Assembly (NCBI GenBank): GCA_035945515.1
Contig: DASZAE010000413.1
Span: 1-7,913, forward strand
Direction of reading: 5' to 3'
From: RH2-MAG17b sp035945515
GTDB taxonomy: Bacteria; Acidobacteriota; Terriglobia; UBA7540
Length of the DNA: 7,913 nucleotides
The notes under the pieces are model-generated. The model searched no databases. It had not been told where the DNA came from and saw nothing but the letters and a program-made list of their open reading frames with translations. Shown piece after piece: positions 6,699 through 7,913 of this stretch. Both the position numbers and the translations under genes were made by a program. Numbering within the stretch: the stretch's first letter is position 1; every line of letters starts with the position of its first letter.

Positions 6699-6722
6699 CT
6701 GGAGCGTGTTGTCATGCTCCAG
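6699..6722. repeat. 24-nt hairpin-forming inverted repeat in the receptor leader
   Basis: CTGGAGC (6699-6705) is complementary to GCTCCAG (6716-6722). Read on the plus strand, the stem extends to 10 bp with one G-U pair and a TTGT loop. On the minus strand, the direction of receptor transcription, the inner part has one A-C mismatch, so the stem is 7 bp plus 2. It lies 43-66 nt before the receptor start codon. It has no U-tract in either direction, so it is not an intrinsic terminator; it could be an operator or leader structure. Confidence 0.4.
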
Positions 6723-6934
6723 CTTGGTTGACTGGATGTTGCGTTGCCTTTCAGAGTTACCATCATTGGATAGCCAAGGTCAAGCTTTTTAGCTGAAATC
6801 GCCGTCTCTGGTTTGCCTCCGCGCTGAAGTGGCCAGTTATGGCAGAAATGAAAATTCGCTTCCCCTCCTGCTTCATTGGGATCACTGGGCGCGTGATTTC
6901 TCAAAAACAGGACACTACCATTGCCCGTTCAAGC

Positions 6935-6964
6935 TTGACGAAAGGCGAAGGCTAAAGCTATTCT
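6935..6964 (+). promoter_or_regulatory. Sigma70-like promoter for the rpmH-rnpA-yidD-yidC cluster
   Basis: TTGACG (6935-6940) and TATTCT (6959-6964) are separated by 18 nt. Each hexamer matches its consensus at five (-35) and four (-10) positions. The implied start near 6971 gives a leader of about 40 nt to the rpmH TTG, with AAGGG (6996-7000) as a distant Shine-Dalgarno. Placement directly upstream of a highly expressed ribosomal gene adds support. Confidence 0.5.
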
Positions 6965-7011
6965 GGAAAATAGCTTGCTCGAATGAATCTTAGACAAGGG
7001 ATGGCCTACGT

Positions 7012-7146
7012 TTGAAGAGAACCTTCCAACCTAACCGAAGAAGGCGCGCCAAGACGCACGGGTTCCGTGCGCGCATGAAGACAGCGGGCGGCCGCGCCAC
7101 ACTGAAGCGCCGGCGGCAAAAGGGCCGCCACCGTCTCACTCCATGA
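7012..7146 (+). CDS. rpmH: 50S ribosomal protein L34
   Basis: The 44-residue product matches L34 from end to end: MKRTFQPNRRRRAKTHG, then FRARMKTAGGRATLKRRRQ and KGRHRLTP. Its length, extreme arginine/lysine content and the conserved THGFRARM and RRRxKGRxRL motifs are diagnostic. L34 is a late-assembling protein buried in 23S rRNA of the large subunit. It is too short to be found by length alone. The start must be TTG at 7012, because an in-frame TAG lies at 6991-6993 and no ATG or GTG is in between. An AAGGG sits 11 nt upstream, rather far. The stop TGA overlaps the ATG of rnpA. A four-codon frame ATG-GCC-TAC-GTT-TGA (7001-7015) precedes and overlaps the TTG. Confidence 0.97.
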   Translation: MKRTFQPNRRRRAKTHGFRARMKTAGGRATLKRRRQKGRHRLTP

Positions 7147-7541
7147 AGGAGGGCGAGCTTTCGCAGTCCTTCCCCAAATCGTTGCGCCTGCTTCGCCGGC
7201 CCGACATTCGGCGGGTTTATGAGGAAGGACGGCGTGGGAGCGCGCGGATATGCACCATTTTTTACCGGCCAAACGGCTTGCCGCGCACGCGGCTGGGGAT
7301 CACAACGCCGAAAGCTCTTGGGGTCGCTGTAGTCCGCAACCGCATCCGGCGGCGGCTGAGAGAGGTTTTCCGGCTCAATCAGGCAGCGATCGCGGCAGGG
7401 TGGGACGTGGTGCTGAATCCTCGCCCGGCAGCGGCAAGCATTCCTTTTACTGCGCTGACCAAAGAGGTTTTGCGATTGTTTCCGGCCGCTCCACCGTCTG
7501 GCGCTTCACCCGCGCCTTCCCGAAGCGCGCTTGCAGATTGA
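7143..7541 (+). CDS. rnpA: Ribonuclease P protein component
   Basis: The 132-residue protein is the small basic subunit of RNase P, which binds the catalytic RNA and the 5' leader of precursor tRNA. The family features are present in order: FPKSLRLLRRPDIRRVYEEGRR (10-31), the central-cleft strand segment RTRLGITTPKALGVAVVRNR, and the RNR signature inside RNRIRRRLREVFR (65-77). The C-terminus beyond about residue 112 is a proline/alanine/serine-rich tail with no conserved motif. The ATG start at 7143 overlaps the rpmH stop (ATGA), and the TGA stop overlaps the proposed TTG start of yidD. The rpmH-rnpA order is near universal in bacteria. The catalytic RNA gene (rnpB) is not in the window. Confidence 0.97.
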   Translation: MKEGELSQSFPKSLRLLRRPDIRRVYEEGRRGSARICTIFYRPNGLPRTRLGITTPKALGVAVVRNRIRRRLREVFRLNQAAIAAGWDVVLNPRPAAASIPFTALTKEVLRLFPAAPPSGASPAPSRSALAD

Positions 7542-7765
7542 CACGCTTTTTGTTGCTTGCGCTCATTCGGGTTTATCAGGTTTTCATCTCTCCCGCGCTC
7601 CCTTCCGCCTGCCGCTTTTACCCGACCTGCTCCGAGTATGCGCGCGAAGCTATCGAGAATTGGGGTGTGTTGCGCGGCTCGTGGCTGGCCTTACGGCGGC
7701 TCGCACGATGCCATCCGCTGGGTGGACACGGGATTGACCCAGTGCCGGAGAGATTGGAGCCTTAA
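7538..7765 (+). CDS. yidD: Membrane protein insertion efficiency factor YidD
   Basis: Starting from TTG at 7538, the 75-residue product contains the whole YidD core: LIRVYQVFISPALPSACRFYPTCSEYAREAI (9-39), then RGSWLALRRLARCHPLGGHGIDPVP (46-70). The three conserved cysteines C25, C31 and C58 and the CHPxxxxGxDPVP ending are intact. YidD is a small inner-membrane-associated protein with an amphipathic helix that assists YidC-dependent insertion. The frame is open far upstream, but there it runs in the shadow of rnpA; the first family-like residues follow the TTG, whose bases overlap the rnpA stop (TTGA). No ATG or GTG lies in a suitable position. Its place between rnpA and yidC is the standard one. 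Confidence 0.93.
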   Translation: MTRFLLLALIRVYQVFISPALPSACRFYPTCSEYAREAIENWGVLRGSWLALRRLARCHPLGGHGIDPVPERLEP

Positions 7766-7802
7766 CCATCCAAAATTTGAAAGGCGCGTTAAAGAGTGAC
7801 TG

Positions 7803-7913
7803 ATGGAACCTAACATGGAAAAGCGGATGCTCATCGCCATCGTCTTGACGCTGGGCTTGCTCATGCTTTGGCGCGCCTTTTTTGCCCCGCCGTCTCCGCC
7901 GCCGGCTTCCTCG
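7803..7913 (+). CDS. yidC: Membrane protein insertase YidC (5' part only)
   Basis: Only the first 37 codons are in the window. They read MEPNMEKRMLIAIVLTLG, then LLMLWRAFFAPPSPPPASS: a short charged start, a transmembrane segment (about residues 9-27), and a proline-rich linker. This is the typical N-terminus of Gram-negative YidC, where the first helix anchors a large periplasmic domain. YidC inserts proteins into the inner membrane alone or with SecYEG. A second ATG at 7815 gives the more familiar MEKRMLIA start, so the true start may be 12 nt downstream. A stop at 7797-7799 rules out earlier starts apart from a CTG. It follows yidD after a 37-nt gap with no terminator visible, so it is probably cotranscribed. 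Confidence 0.93.
   Translation, partial: MEPNMEKRMLIAIVLTLGLLMLWRAFFAPPSPPPASS

Larger units (their letters stand above)
6656..7011. other. Divergent intergenic region between the receptor and rpmH
   Basis: This 356-nt stretch must hold the promoters of both flanking transcription units. On the plus strand it contains a good sigma70-like promoter near its right end and a hairpin-forming repeat near its left end. On the minus strand, TTGACC (6783-6778) could be a -35 box for the receptor, but only a poor -10 (GTAACT, 6760-6755) lies 17 nt on. The one open frame on the minus strand (6904-6683, 73 codons) resembles no family I know, has no Shine-Dalgarno I could see, and runs through the receptor's leader; I do not call it a gene. 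I found no DnaA boxes by eye. Confidence 0.6.

Noticed and set aside
6683..6904. 73-codon minus-strand open frame upstream of the receptor
   Set aside because: It has no recognisable family, no convincing Shine-Dalgarno, and low-complexity content. It occupies the region where the receptor's promoter and leader should be.
6656..7011. Replication origin next to rpmH
   Set aside because: No TTATCCACA-like boxes or AT-rich unwinding region seen by eye, and no dnaA or dnaN gene nearby.
7006..7272. 88-codon minus-strand open frame
   Set aside because: It is antisense to rpmH and the beginning of rnpA, both firmly identified.

Overview
The window is GC-rich bacterial chromosome. The best fit is an acidobacterium (Acidobacteriota): it carries a large Oar-type TonB-dependent receptor with an N-terminal carboxypeptidase-regulatory-like domain, a secreted TPR protein right behind it, and a Tat-exported Gfo/Idh/MocA oxidoreductase. 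These three families are expanded in that phylum. The assignment is inferred from gene content only; no marker phylogeny was possible.

Layout from left to right. (1) Positions 1-1176, minus strand: a Tat-signal Gfo/Idh/MocA oxidoreductase whose 3' end lies outside the window. Just upstream of it, at 1200-1266, is a decayed palindromic repeat pair. (2) Positions 1378-1859, plus strand: a hicA-hicB toxin-antitoxin pair joined by an ATGA overlap. (3) Positions 1937-6655, minus strand: a 1138-residue TonB-dependent receptor followed by a 380-residue secreted protein made almost entirely of about ten TPRs. Between them, at 3091-3160, is a perfect inverted pair of GTAG-headed REP palindromes (a REPIN) that ends 11 nt before the TPR start codon. 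(4) Positions 6656-7011: a divergent intergenic region with a good sigma70-like promoter for the right-hand cluster. (5) Positions 7012-7913, plus strand: rpmH, rnpA, yidD and the beginning of yidC. The first three genes are linked by 4-nt stop/start overlaps.

How the genes may work together. The right-hand cluster is the classical L34 / RNase P protein / YidD / YidC set, which links ribosome and tRNA maturation to membrane-protein insertion. The receptor and TPR protein probably form an envelope unit for uptake or binding of an unknown ligand. The oxidoreductase probably acts on a sugar-like substrate after folding with its nucleotide cofactor and passing through Tat. HicAB is a small accessory module. 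I saw no dnaA, DnaA-box cluster, tRNA, rRNA, CRISPR array or insertion sequence.

Nothing here amounts to a convincing new multi-gene system. The least conventional signals are the two REPINs, one intact and one decayed, each placed directly in front of a minus-strand start codon; the HicA start with no Shine-Dalgarno and a well-placed -10-like box; and the TTG/ATG/TTG overlap chain of rpmH-rnpA-yidD.
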